DNA of 64,000 nucleotides from Lithobates sylvaticus (GCA_028564925.1 CM053030.1:269168199-269232198); one strand, 5' to 3'. Numbered from the stretch's first letter, positions 38,124 to 49,243 are shown. Numbers and translations are program-made. The notes: a model not told the origin generated them from the letters alone.

Positions 38124-39219
38124 CTCGGAGCCCAAAGCACAAATTTTTTTTTCCATCTCAAATGGAACCCGTCAAGGGTGTCCTTTGTCACCCCTTCTTT
38201 TCTCTCTTTCATTGGAACCATTTTTATTGAAGAAGTTTCACATTACATGTAATCAAACATAAATCAAAACATCTTTACATTCCATTACAAACTTGAAACG
38301 TACTGTTGTATTGTAATAGTGACATCAAAATGCTTAAAAGATGCTAAAGTAATGTAAACAATCTAGTAAAAACTTTATAACCCTGCAAGAGCCAAAAAAA
38401 ACTGCAAGACTGTTAGAGGTGTTGTCGACCTGAAAAGGAGTGTGAGTCAAATGGAGGGCTCTATATTGACTAACACCGAAAAAATTTCCGGAAAGATTGG
38501 GTATTTCACCTCTGCACCCATACATCCCTGTAGGGATCTAACTGAGTGTGAGTGGAGGATACATCTGCTCAATATAAAGTTGTCTCATTGTTGGTTTCCC
38601 AAACGTAATATGCAGTTGATTATGCCTCCTAAAATGTTTTATAATTGAAAAAAAAACAGAAGTGCATACAAAAATATAGCGTTACGATGTCTCCAACAAA
38701 GTGACAAACGCATAGTGATAAGAAAGTTGAAACAAATACTAGTCCATGGAAAGAGTGAGCACATTGTGTACTTAACTAAGGCATCAAGGTCTAGGTATAA
38801 ATCTTGACTGGTTGCCATTAGGTTGGAGAAGAAGATTGAGCTGATTAACTACGGCCCCAGTACTCTCCGACACCCCCAAGGGGATCATACTGTGTCAGAG
38901 GGGGCCGGAGCTGATTCCCACCAATAATGCGCATCATCTCAACCAGCAAGGATAAGGCAACCATGCGCGGTCGTCAGGCAGCAGATCAAACACTGCGTGG
39001 TCCACCACCTGAGAACCGTCTATATTCATCTAAGCTTATCAGGAACACCTGTGTCTCGATATTGTCCCTGAGAAACTCTGACCGGAATTATTTCCATAAT
39101 GGAATATTATAATTCAAAAGAAAATAGAAAAGAAGAGAAACTTAGAGAGAGGAAAAGAGAAGGGGGTAGAGTAAGAAAGGGGAAGGAGCACTATTACCCG
39201 TCCACATGACGAGTTATGT

Positions 39220-42200
39220 TCATGACAAGTAGGGAAAGTTGGATAGTCCCATTAGTCTGGCCCACGGTTCCCAGGTGGCTTCAAATTTTTCTGATGAGTC
39301 CTGTAACAGACTGGTTAGTTTTTCTTGAGACATTACCCACGAAATTTTCCTTTTAGCCATTGAGAGAGGTACGGTCTGTGTTTTCCAGGCCCTAGCAATC
39401 GTGAGCTTGGCTCCTAAAAGCACGAACTGAACCAATCTATTAGAGGGTTTAGAAATGTGTGGGATGGGTTCATGAAGAAGGGCCACCAAGGGGGACCTGG
39501 GAACTGAAGAACCCACCAATTTATCTATCATATTGAAGATTTTTTTCCAGAAGGATCGAATCTTCGGGCATTCCCACCATATATGTGACATTGTACCTAA
39601 AAGCTGGCATCCTCTGAAGCAAAGGGGGCTGGAAGCCGAATACATTGAGGCTATTCTGAAAGGAGTGTAGTACCATCTGGTCATCACTTTTAGACCAGCT
39701 TCCATCAATGTGGTATTAAGAATTCCCCGGAATGATTTAGCGCATGCAGAATGCCATTTCTCTTTGGTCCAGAGGAAATTAAAGTCTGTTTCCCAGGCGA
39801 CCATAAAGGACGTCTTGGAGACAGGGGCAGTAAGTGATGTGTAGACCGTGGAGATCCCCCCCCTCTGGTCCATGGCCTGACCGCACCATATTTCGTAATC
39901 TGTGAATGCTGGCGTGTTAGAATTGTTTTTACATAGGGATTGCAAAAAGTGATGAATTTGATAGAACCGAAATAGTTCAGAGTTGGGGAGATCAAGTTTT
40001 TTAATGCAGTGTTTAAGAGTAAGCGGTCCAGCAGCTGTGAAGAAGTGACCTATTCTATATAGACCTTTATCGACCCACCATTTAAAGGCCAGAACGTTTC
40101 TACCTGGGGGGAATTGTGGGTTGTTAAATATGTGGGTCAAGGGTTTATATGCAGAGACAAGAGAAGGCGAAGAACGTAAGGAGTCCCATAGGGCGAAGGA
40201 GTGAGACAGTGTAGGGGAGAGAATCGGGGGCCTATTCTTTTGAGGGGTCCACAATAAGAAGTCCAGAGTAAAGTGGGGAACAGCGTGTTTTTCAATTTGG
40301 ATCCAATCAGGCTTCTCAAATTTGGAATAAACCATTGATATTTGGGCCAGCCTGGCTGCTTGATAATATCTATATAAATGAGGAAGACCCAAGCCCCCTC
40401 TTTTCCTATGCGCATAAAGGATTCCCTGGGCCAATCTGTACCCTGCCTTGCCCCAAACAAACTTCAGAAGCTTACTTTGGAAGGTTTTGATGTGGTCTTT
40501 CCTAATGGGAATGGGAAGGGATCGAAATAGATACAGTAATCTAGGAAGTAATGTCATCTTGATGGCATTTATCTTTCCTAGCCATGAGATGGTATGTTGT
40601 GCCCAGTTGCGCAGGTCTGTTTCTAATTTACGATACATGGGAGGATAGTTGTGACTGTATAGACTTTCAATCTTAGCTGTGAGGTTAATACCCAAGTATC
40701 TGATGGAAGATTCACTCCACTGAAATTTAAAGGATTGTTTCAGGAGCTCTACTGTGGGGGAGTCTAGGGAGACATTAAGAGCATGCGATTTGGAGTAGTT
40801 CACCTGAAGGCCCGATAACGTAGAAAAGGAGCTTAGCAAAGAGCATAGATTGGGAAGAGAGATAATGGGGGATGTTATGAAAAGCATAATGTCGTCCGCA
40901 AAGAGGCCACATTTATGAGTTTGGAGACCACAGGAAACCCCTTTAATGTCCGGGTTTTGTCTAATTGCTATGGCCAGCGTCTCTATTGCGATTGCAAAAA
41001 TTAGTGGCGACAATGGACATCCCTGTCTGGTTCCCTGTCGTATCGATATGGGTTTAGAATAAAAGCCTTGGATCCTAACTTTTGCGGAGGGAGAGGAGTA
41101 AAGCGCCTGTATGAGACCCATAAATCGCGGACCGAATCCCCATCGATGTAGTATGGTGAAGATATAGGGCCAGGAAACTGAATCAAAGGCTTTTTGAAGG
41201 TCTAGAGATAGAAGCATTCCCGATTGTTTGGGGCCACCATCCCAATTCGTTTGGAGAATAGACATGATATCTATTGTCCTCCGTATCTGGTCTGGACCTT
41301 GTCTACCCGGAATGAAACCCACCTGATCCTTATGAATGTAAGAATTAATAAAGGTTGCAATGCGGTTGGCGATAATTTTAGTTAGGATCTTGACGTCGCA
41401 GTTAATTAAGGAGATGGGGCGGTAGTTCCCAACTTCTTCCGGGTTTTTGTTCGGTTTTGGGATAACTGCGATAAATGCAGCATTAAGCTGAGGATCAAGT
41501 GGGTTACCTTTCGTTGTGTAGTTAAAGAATTTAGATAAGTATGGGGCTAAAATGACAGCAAACTTTTTGTAGTAAGGGTTCGACAGGCCATCTGGCCCAG
41601 GGGCAGAGCCGGTCTTCAGAGCTTTTATTGCATCTAAGACTTCCCCTTCTGTGAAAGGGGCTTCTAGACTATCTCTGTGGTCGGTGGATAGATGGGGGAT
41701 GGGGAGATTGTCGAGAAAAGCGTGTATGGTGGAGTCCATTGGGGGGGTAGACGGTGAATAAAGTTTGTTGTAGAACTCATAAAAAGAGTTCGTAATCTTG
41801 GAGGGATCTGCTGTGGTGCCCTGGCCTGGGATGCGTATTTTCGGCATTGTGTACGTTTTCAGTTTTGGTGTCAATTTGGAGGCCAACAAGGAATCCATCT
41901 TGTCGCCTTGTGTGTAAAAACGATTTTGGGACCAGCGGATTTGTTTTTCGGCTTTGGCTGTGAGAGCTAGGTTGAGTTCTAACCTGGCCTTGTCAAGCTG
42001 AGGAATCAAAGAGGGAGAGAGGTTCAGTTTGTGTTGTGCCTTGAGTGTAGTGTATTCAATTTCTAATCTTTTGATGTCTGCTTCCCTTTCTTTCTTGATG
42101 GAGGAGGCAATTCTGATGAATTCCCCTCTAATAAAGGCTTTATGAGCTGCCCAAAGCGTTTCATCCGAAACAGCCCCCTGATCATTGAATTTGAAGTATT

Positions 42201-43032
42201 CCTCAATTGATTTTATCAACATTGTTACTCGAATAGGATCAGAGAGAATGGATTCATTGAGTCTCCACTGTCTCTGATCCGGTCGGTTGTAGTGGGATTG
42301 AAGAGTCATAATCACCATGGAGTGATCAGATAAGCTAGAGTCTGCAATGTGAGATTTCAAGATGTGCGGGATAGTTTGTGATCGGACCAGGAGATGATCA
42401 ATCCTGGTGTATGTGTTGTGTGGGTGAGAGAAATGGGTGTAGTCTCTTCTATTGGGGTTCAATTCCCTCCAAACGTCCGCCAATCCCTGTGCGTGTATCA
42501 GTTTTGCTATCTTAAGGCTTTCGTTGGAAGGGCGGGTAAGCTGTGCATTCAGAGGTCTAGACTTGTCCAGTCCTTGATCAAAGGCCACATTAGAGTCCCC
42601 CCCAAATATGACTGTACCCTCAAGCAGTGGGGATAGGGTTTGAAGGAGGCATCTGAAAAAGGCTGCTTGTCCCTTATTAGGAGAGTAGTAGGAAATTATG
42701 GAATACAGCTGACCCTCAATAGTGCCTTTGACTAATAGATATCTACCCTGTGGGTCTTTTATATCCGAGATCCAAGTGAAATTACATGTCTTCGCTATGG
42801 CCACTGCAACCCCTTTGGTTTTATTTTCCGCATTGGCCATAAAAAATGTAGGGAAATGTGAGTGAATGAATTTGGGGCTATAGCTCGTGGGGAAGTGGGT
42901 TTCTTGCAGAAGGACGATGTCCAATTTAGACGTTTTATATGTGTTAAATATTTTTTTGCGTTTTAGGGGTGAATTCAATCCCTGTACATTATGGGTGGCT
43001 ACCCTCAAAACCTTATGTGTGTGATCAGCCAT
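39220..43032 (-). CDS. LINE B ORF2 protein: APE endonuclease, RT, CCHC (1270 aa)
   Basis: It would nick target DNA and reverse-transcribe the LINE RNA in place. I chose the ATG at 43032 (MADHTHKVLR), which has a good Kozak context and aligns with the LINE A start; an ATG 12 codons upstream is also open. APE domain about 1-240: VQGLN, LLQETHF (E44), GGDSN (D146, N148; Ser replaces the usual Phe), TRIDH (D212), SLSDHS (H237). RT about 465-750: SAPGPDG, YRPISLINCD, DLQKAFD (D611), [12 protein letters not shown] 711-714. C-terminal CFRGC-x7-H-x4-C at 1138-1155. The length is ordinary for L1-like ORF2. No break was found. Confidence 0.93.
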   Translation of the reverse strand: MADHTHKVLRVATHNVQGLNSPLKRKKIFNTYKTSKLDIVLLQETHFPTSYSPKFIHSHFPTFFMANAENKTKGVAVAIAKTCNFTWISDIKDPQGRYLLVKGTIEGQLYSIISYYSPNKGQAAFFRCLLQTLSPLLEGTVIFGGDSNVAFDQGLDKSRPLNAQLTRPSNESLKIAKLIHAQGLADVWRELNPNRRDYTHFSHPHNTYTRIDHLLVRSQTIPHILKSHIADSSLSDHSMVIMTLQSHYNRPDQRQWRLNESILSDPIRVTMLIKSIEEYFKFNDQGAVSDETLWAAHKAFIRGEFIRIASSIKKEREADIKRLEIEYTTLKAQHKLNLSPSLIPQLDKARLELNLALTAKAEKQIRWSQNRFYTQGDKMDSLLASKLTPKLKTYTMPKIRIPGQGTTADPSKITNSFYEFYNKLYSPSTPPMDSTIHAFLDNLPIPHLSTDHRDSLEAPFTEGEVLDAIKALKTGSAPGPDGLSNPYYKKFAVILAPYLSKFFNYTTKGNPLDPQLNAAFIAVIPKPNKNPEEVGNYRPISLINCDVKILTKIIANRIATFINSYIHKDQVGFIPGRQGPDQIRRTIDIMSILQTNWDGGPKQSGMLLSLDLQKAFDSVSWPYIFTILHRWGFGPRFMGLIQALYSSPSAKVRIQGFYSKPISIRQGTRQGCPLSPLIFAIAIETLAIAIRQNPDIKGVSCGLQTHKCGLFADDIMLFITSPIISLPNLCSLLSSFSTLSGLQVNYSKSHALNVSLDSPTVELLKQSFKFQWSESSIRYLGINLTAKIESLYSHNYPPMYRKLETDLRNWAQHTISWLGKINAIKMTLLPRLLYLFRSLPIPIRKDHIKTFQSKLLKFVWGKAGYRLAQGILYAHRKRGGLGLPHLYRYYQAARLAQISMVYSKFEKPDWIQIEKHAVPHFTLDFLLWTPQKNRPPILSPTLSHSFALWDSLRSSPSLVSAYKPLTHIFNNPQFPPGRNVLAFKWWVDKGLYRIGHFFTAAGPLTLKHCIKKLDLPNSELFRFYQIHHFLQSLCKNNSNTPAFTDYEIWCGQAMDQRGGISTVYTSLTAPVSKTSFMVAWETDFNFLWTKEKWHSACAKSFRGILNTTLMEAGLKVMTRWYYTPFRIASMYSASSPLCFRGCQLLGTMSHIWWECPKIRSFWKKIFNMIDKLVGSSVPRSPLVALLHEPIPHISKPSNRLVQFVLLGAKLTIARAWKTQTVPLSMAKRKISWVMSQEKLTSLLQDSSEKFEATWEPWARLMGLSNFPYLS

Positions 43033-43871
43033 GGACCTGTGAGGGGGAGGAGCTGCCCGAACCCGCATCACCTACCTTCAATGGGGATTTGTGTAGAGAT
43101 GTCATATGAAAGAGCGTTGCACCTTTCCTGCTGGCAGCGTTCTTTCGGTACTGACCTCCGCGAGATGGTTCTGAAAAACAGAGAACGGGTAAGTAGTGCT
43201 CCAGAAAGGGGGAGAGGAAGGAGAGAGAGAGAAAAAAAAAAGAGAAAAAAGAGATAAAGGAGTCTACTCCCACCCAGGCGAGAGAAGGCCCGGGGGAGAG
43301 CAACATCCTCGAAGGTCATCTCACCAAAAATCGTGAGATGACAGGAAAAATCCAAGTACCGACCGCAATGGTCGGTCAGCCTACCACCCTGACAACCGAA
43401 GTGGTCAAAGAGGTAGGAGGAGGCGCATGTGAACCACGCAGCCCCTATGCGCCCTAAAACCTACTACAATTGTGGCTAAACAGAAAACATTCACAGAAAA
43501 GCAGGTTGTGATAATTGGTAAACATACATACCACCCATGGGGCTCGCCAAGCCCCAAAAACAGAAAACCCCCCCCCCCCCTCTCATAAGAGGGGAGAGAG
43601 GAGAAAAAAAAAAAAATTAAGTAAAAGTATATATAAAATGAAATAAAATTAAAAAAAAAAAAAAAAAATAAAAAGAATAAGGGGAGAAGCCAGGACCTAC
43701 GTCCTCGAGGGAGACTAGGTAGACCCTATGGGAGCCCAGAACTACCCCCGATTAACAGATGACACAGGTGAAGTCCATTCCTAGTCATAAAAAAAAAAAA
43801 AAAGAAAAAATTTAGGAATGGACCAGTGGCCAGGGTGGAAACCAGTTTTAGGTATTAAAGGAGAATCCCGT

Positions 43872-44960
43872 TCAGGTGGGGCTATTGTGTGATGGTCTTC
43901 TGGACTTGTTCTTGTTCCATAAAGGATTCGGGGGGCTCGACGGGAGCGGGCGTTTGTTGGCTCCTGGGAGGGATGGAGAGGCTTCCGTTTCCATTTCCTG
44001 TGAGATGATTTTTAGATTAAGAAGTAGTTGTTCACCCGATACGAAGGTGGAAAAAGAGTGTTGCTGACCCTTGTAAGCGAATTTAACCGCAAAAGGGAAG
44101 GCCCATTTGTACTTAATGTCCTTCTGGGTCATGGCTGTTAAAAGCGGTTTAAGAGCTCTTCTTCGTTGAATGGTAGAGGGGGAGAGATCTGCAAATATCT
44201 GGACGGGATGACCTTGGCAGGTGATCTGGGGAAGAGATCGGGCCTGTTTCATCACGGACTCCTTCACAGCGTAGTAGAGCGGTTTGGCAATGATGTCCCT
44301 GGGAGAGCCGTCCTTCCTGGGTAGGCCTAAGGCTCTGTGTACCCTGTCTAATTCAAGGCGGGCTGGCGGAATGTTCGGCACGAGCGATTTAATCAAGTCT
44401 TGTGTGGCAGTGGAAACATCAGTAATCGATTCAGGCAGGCCTCTGATTCTAAAGTTCAGTCTCCGAGACCGATTTTCCAAGTCGTCAATGCGTGAAAACG
44501 CAGTGTCCAGTTGGTCTTGTAGGGTTTGGATGAGGCCTGAATTCTGAAAGGTTACTGCTGCTGTCTGTTCCAGTTTGTCTTCAATGGCGTCCATCCTAGA
44601 GCCAATGTTCTGCAGGTCCGCTTTGATTTCTCCTGTAATGGCGGCAGCGTTAGCAGTGAGAAGTGTAGAGAATTTAAGGAATAGATCATCCACTGAGATC
44701 TGAGGAAGTTGTGAAATGGGTCCATGAGGGCCAGAAGCTGACATGTCTTGTGGGCCTGCAGGGAGAAAGGTCTGATCCCCAAATGAGTGACTGAGCAGGG
44801 ATTCTGTGGAAGCAGGGGAGAGATTCTGAGAAGGAGTTCCGGAACCACATGACCCTGGGGGTAAATGTGGGAAAGCAGAGGAATTCCCAGCTTTGTGATC
44901 TGGAGTTGTTTCCAAATGCAGATGTGCGGGCATGGAGGCTGTAGCAGCCATGGCGGCCAT
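43872..44960 (-). CDS. LINE B ORF1 protein: L1-type RNA-binding coiled coil (362 aa)
   Basis: ORF1p coats LINE RNA and acts as a nucleic-acid chaperone. The ATG at 44960 lies in CCAAGATGGCC, with good initiation context; an open upstream ATG (45032) would add 24 residues. Residues 1-90 are Ser/Pro-rich and low in structure. A coiled coil spans about 105-165 (heptad-like IGSRMDAIEDKLEQT). The RRM-type core begins at ENRSRRLNFRIRGLPES (about 162-177). The C-terminal domain includes LDRVHRALG, IFADLSPSTIQRRRALKP and IKYKWAFPFAVKF. This order is that of the transposase_22/L1 ORF1 family. No break was found. Confidence 0.9.
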   Translation of the reverse strand: MAAMAATASMPAHLHLETTPDHKAGNSSAFPHLPPGSCGSGTPSQNLSPASTESLLSHSFGDQTFLPAGPQDMSASGPHGPISQLPQISVDDLFLKFSTLLTANAAAITGEIKADLQNIGSRMDAIEDKLEQTAAVTFQNSGLIQTLQDQLDTAFSRIDDLENRSRRLNFRIRGLPESITDVSTATQDLIKSLVPNIPPARLELDRVHRALGLPRKDGSPRDIIAKPLYYAVKESVMKQARSLPQITCQGHPVQIFADLSPSTIQRRRALKPLLTAMTQKDIKYKWAFPFAVKFAYKGQQHSFSTFVSGEQLLLNLKIISQEMETEASPSLPGANKRPLPSSPPNPLWNKNKSRRPSHNSPT

Positions 44961-45540
44961 CTTGGGATACCCAAATTGTGAGGCGGCCGAGAATTCAAGT
45001 TTTAAGCTCCTCCTGACCCCAAATTTCTGCATATAGAGGGCTTCCTATAGGAGATGGGGTATGGTGTACCTGCACAAGTGACCTCCAGCTGCGATCCGCG
45101 GGATGAATGAGCCCCTTTTTGTTTTAGAGAGATCCGGCGGCCATCTTGGAACACCCGTTTTGTGCTGCGGCTGCTGTGTGAGGCTAATGAACGAAGCAAG
45201 TGGCCGGAAAAGTGTGTGGGGAGGGTCACCGGGTGGCGGAGGTCCCGGATGGCTATTTCAATGCCGTGATCTGCAGGACGGAAGACCCCTTCCTGTGTTA
45301 GAGAGGTCCGGCGGCCATCTTGGTACACCCCTCGTGTACAGCGGCCTCTGTGTGGGGTGAATGGCCGGATCGGACGGCCGGAAAACTATGTGGGGAGGGT
45401 CACCTGGTGGCGGAGGTCCCGGATGGCCAGTCTGATGTTGGTGAGTAGCGCTGGGTGGCTCACGGCGGGCGCAATAGGAGCTGTGTGGCGCGGAGCTCTC
45501 GGCTTAAGCGGCCATCTTGGAGCTCCCGCGCATGCGCCGA
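44957..45540 (-). promoter_or_regulatory. LINE B 5' UTR: repeated units with YY1-like motifs
   Basis: CCAAGATGGC/T words (seen on the plus strand as CCATCTTGG) lie at 44957, 45141, 45315 and 45512, spacing 184, 174 and 197 bases. The units share long blocks such as GTGGCGGAGGTCCCGGATGG and GTGTGGGGAGGGTCACC. YY1 binds AAGATGGC and sets the transcription start in human L1, where the site is near base +13; here the outermost one lies 21-29 bases inside the 5' end. Monomer-built promoters are known from mouse L1. Promoter function here is inferred. Confidence 0.7.
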
Positions 45541-46653
45541 CCTTATATTTTCACTCACTAAATCAGGTATATCGCTACCGAATCTCCTAAGAGAACTGGA
45601 TCAATACGGTTCACTATCAAACTTAAAAATAAATATGTCCAAATCTGAAGCAATGGGAGTTTCAATGACGCCAACTCAAATTAAAACCCTAAAAGATAAT
45701 TTCAATTTCAGATGGACAGGAACGGCCCTTAAATATTTAGGAACACTCATACCACCTAAATTAAAACAAACCTACGAACTGAATTTTCCCCCTTTACTTA
45801 ACAGGATACGGGTATTGCTCACCAAATGGCATCAAGGCTGTTTTTCCTGGTTTGGTAGATGTAACATAGTCAAAATGACAATTTTACCTAAATTTTTATA
45901 CCTCTTCCAAACCTTACCAATTCATATACCCCCTGAATTCTTTAAACAGTTAAATGCATCATTAATCAACTTTATCTGGGCCTATAAAAGACCTAGAATA
46001 CAACGTCGAGTTATGAATATGCCCAAACAGTATGGAGGGATGGCAGTACCTGACATGCAGAAATATTATCAGGCAACACACATGGGGAGACTAATTGATT
46101 GATGTAGGCATACAGATCTTAAGTTATGGCCAAGGATTGAACAGTCACAAAGTAAGATACCATTACGTCGTGCGGTTTGGTGTTATGCAGATCTTACCCC
46201 CACCCTTAAAAAACACCCGACTATGGGACCTACATTACGAATATGTGCCCGACTGTGCCTGAGTACCTCACTATTACCTTCCCATACCTTCTATCCTATT
46301 ATAGGGAACCCCCGTTTCCCTACAGGTCTACAAGACGGCCCATTTAGGAAATTATTAGAATCGCAGTGCTACCAGGCATCACATTTCGTACGATCGGGAA
46401 CATGGCCATCAGTCCTGGAGTTGACATCATCAAGGAACCGGTTCGACCTTGATTTTTGGAGTGGGGCACAACTCAAACACTTTCTCAATACATTACCATT
46501 CCCGGACAGGTTTCAAAGACCACTGACGCCACTAGAGCAAATATGCGAGGATAATGGCCCCTATCCCCATGTACTCTCACAAATGTATGCATTACTGATT
46601 AAACCCCCTGACAGGTATACTCCGCAGATGGAGAGATACATAAGGCCGCGTAC
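45541..46653 (+). pseudogene. LINE C reverse transcriptase, 3' part
   Basis: The frame starts at the LINE B junction with DLIFSLTKSG and runs to a stop near 46102, then continues in frame after the stop with CRHTDLKLW, AVWCYADLTPTLKKHP and IIGNPRFPTGL to MERYI at the MITE insertion. It aligns well by eye with residues 327 to about 670 of LINE D. It is a dead copy. Confidence 0.85.
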
Positions 46654-49243
46654 ACACGAAGGGACAATCCCGCGGGATATACTCCTCTGGACTGAAGTCC
46701 AGAGGATAATCCCCTCCAGAGGATAATCCCCTCGTGTGTGGGCGCCGGCGGACTTTTTGGCGCCAAAGTACGGCGGACTAAAGTTTCAGGTTTTGTTCTC
46801 AAATTATCCGCTGGACTTGGAAGTCCAGCGGACAATCCCGCCGTTAGTGGGCAAGTCCGCGGGACTTTTGAAATGAACGGACTTGCCGCTCATCGGCAAG
46901 TCCGTTCATTTAGCACGTGACTTCAGGTTACGTAGCTAGCGTAGGCAGTTACTGCCGCCGCGCCAGCTCCGTGACCTGGCATGGATTTAAAGGGAATCCC
47001 CACGCCGAAAAAACGGCGTGAGGGTTCCCCCCAAATCCATGTCAGACCCTCATCCGAGCACGCAGCCTGGCAGGCCAGGAAAGGGGTGGGGACGAACGAG
47101 CGCCCCCCCCCTCCTGAGCCGTACCAGGCCGCGTGCCCTCAACATGGGGGGTGCCCTGGGGAAAGGGGGGCCGTGCGGCCCCCCCACCCCAAAGCACCTT
47201 GTCCCCATGTTGATGAGGACAAGGGCCTCTTCCCGACAACCCTGGCCGTTGGTTGTCGGGGTCTGCGGGCGGGGGCTTATCGGAATCTGGGAACCCCCTT
47301 TAATAAGGGGGCCCCCAGATACCGGCCCCCCACCCTATGTGAATGAGTATGGGGTACGATGTACCCCTACCCATTCACCTAAGGTGTAAAATGTAAAGTA
47401 AAAAAAAACACCCACACTTTTGAAAAAATAGTTTATTGCACTGCTCCGGGGGTCTTCTTCCGTCTTGGGGGTCTTCTCGCCGGACTCCCCCGCCATTTAC
47501 CAAGCTCTTTTACCGAGCGAGGGGAGTCCGGCTACCTTCTTCGTCGTCGCCGCCGTCTGGGGGTCTCGATCCGCCTTCGGGGGTCTTCTTCCGTCTTGGG
47601 GGTCTTCTCGCCGGACTCCTCCCCTCTCTTCTGCTCTTTTACCTAGCTCTTTCACGAGGGGAGGTGTCCGGCTACCTTCTTCGTCGTCGCCGCCGTCGTC
47701 GTCTGGGGGTCTCGATCCGCCTTCGGGGGTCTTCCGGGGGTCTCTTCTGTTCTTGCGGCGGTCGTCGTCTTCCGCGCCGCCGGCGCCGCCTTCTTCTTCT
47801 TCTTGTCCTTCTTGTTCTTGTTCTTCTTCTTCTTCCGATGTTGACCCGACGCTCTCTCTGCCCGGAATGCCTGTGCCGCTCTGAGCTCGGACTTATATAG
47901 GGACATGGGCGACAGGGTCACATGCACATGTCACATGGTGACCCCGCCCCCTTGTGTTGTCACAGTCCCGGAGGATGCTGGGACTGTGACATCGCAAGGG
48001 GGCGGGGTCACCATGTGACATGAACATGTGACCCTGTCGCCCATGTCCCTATATAAGTCCGAGCTCAGAGCGGCACAGGCATTCCGGGCAGAGAGAGCGT
48101 CGGGTCAACATCGGAAGAAGAAGAAGAACAAGAAGGACAAGAAGAAGAAGAAGGCGGCGCCGGCGGCGCGGAAGACGACGACCGCCGCAAGAACAGAAGA
48201 GACCCCCGGAAGACCCCCGAAGGCGGATCGAGACCCCCAGACGACGACGGCGGCGACGACGAAGAAGGTAGCCGGACACCTCCCCTCGTGAAAGAGCTAG
48301 GTAAAAGAGCAGAAGAGAGGGGAGGAGTCCGGCGAGAAGACCCCCAAGACGGAAGAAGACCCCCGAAGGCGGATCGAGACCCCCAGACGGCGGCGACGAC
48401 GAAGAAGGTAGCCGGACTCCCCTCGCTCGGTAAAAGAGCTTGGTAAATGGCGGGGGAGTCCGGCGAGAAGACCCCCAAGACGGAAGAAGACCCCCGGAGC
48501 AGTGCAATAAACTATTTTTTCAAAAGTGTGGGTGTTTTTTTTTACTTTACATTTTACACCTTAGGTGAATGGGTAGGGGTACATCGTACCCCATACTCAT
48601 TCACATAGGGTGGGGGGCCGGTATCTGGGGGCCCCCTTATTAAAGGGGGTTCCCAGATTCCGATAAGCCCCCGCCCGCAGACCCCGACAACCAACGGCCA
48701 GGGTTGTCGGGAAGAGGCCCTTGTCCTCATCAACATGGGGACAAGGTGCTTTGGGGTGGGGGGGCCGCACGGCCCCCCTTTCCCCAGGGCACCCCCCATG
48801 TTGAGGGCACGCGGCCTGGTACGGCTCAGGAGGGGGGGGGGGCGCTCGTTCGTCCCCACCCCTTTCCTGGCCTGCCAGGCTGCGTGCTCGGATGAGGGTC
48901 TGACATGGATTTGGGGGGAACCCCCACGCCGTTTTTTCGGCGTGGGGATTCCCGTTAAATCCATGCCAGCTTGCGGAGCTAGCGCGGCGGCATTTACTGC
49001 CTACGCTAGCTACGTAACCTGAAGTTACGTTCAAAATGAACGGACTGCTCCGTGTGTGGGCAAGTCCGTTCATTTTCAAAAGTCCCGCGGACTTTTGGCC
49101 GGCGGATTATCCGCTGGACAAGTCCGTGCGTGTGTGGGCAAGTCCACACCCTCGGAAAGTCCAGCGGACCTAGCCGGAAAGTCCAGCGGATTGTCCGCTG
49201 GACTTAGGTCCGCCGGCAAAAGTCCGTACGTGTGTACGAGGCA
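46654..49243. mobile_element. 2.6-kb palindromic non-autonomous element, TAA-flanked
   Basis: The termini GGCCGCGTACACACG and CGTGTGTACGAGGC are inverted and flanked by TAA (46651-46653 and 49244-49246; the repeat can be read as ATAAG). Almost the whole element is a palindrome centred near 47975, with a central hairpin GTCACAGTCCC. Arms of about 1.3 kb hold GC-rich tracts, an AATAAA-like word near 47431 and 48506, and mirror-image Lys/Ala/Thr-rich frames. A three-base TWA target suggests PIF/Harbinger; no transposase is present. Confidence 0.75.

Larger units (their letters stand above)
38211..45540 (-). mobile_element. LINE B: full-length L1-like LINE with two open ORFs
   Basis: About 7.3 kb on the minus strand: GC-rich 5' UTR with repeated units (44957-45540), ORF1 (44960-43872), about 840 bases between the ORFs with poly-purine/poly-pyrimidine runs, ORF2 (43032-39220), and about 1 kb of 3' UTR ending with a CAATAAAAATGG tail near 38211. 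Neither ORF shows a stop or frameshift. It is inserted antisense inside LINE C, so it is younger than LINE C. No target-site duplication is visible; instead about 95 bases of LINE C appear lost. Confidence 0.88.

Noticed and set aside
47018-49079. GC-rich frames of 120-160 codons on both strands
   Set aside because: Mirror images of each other produced by the palindrome and by high GC with few stops; low-complexity products.
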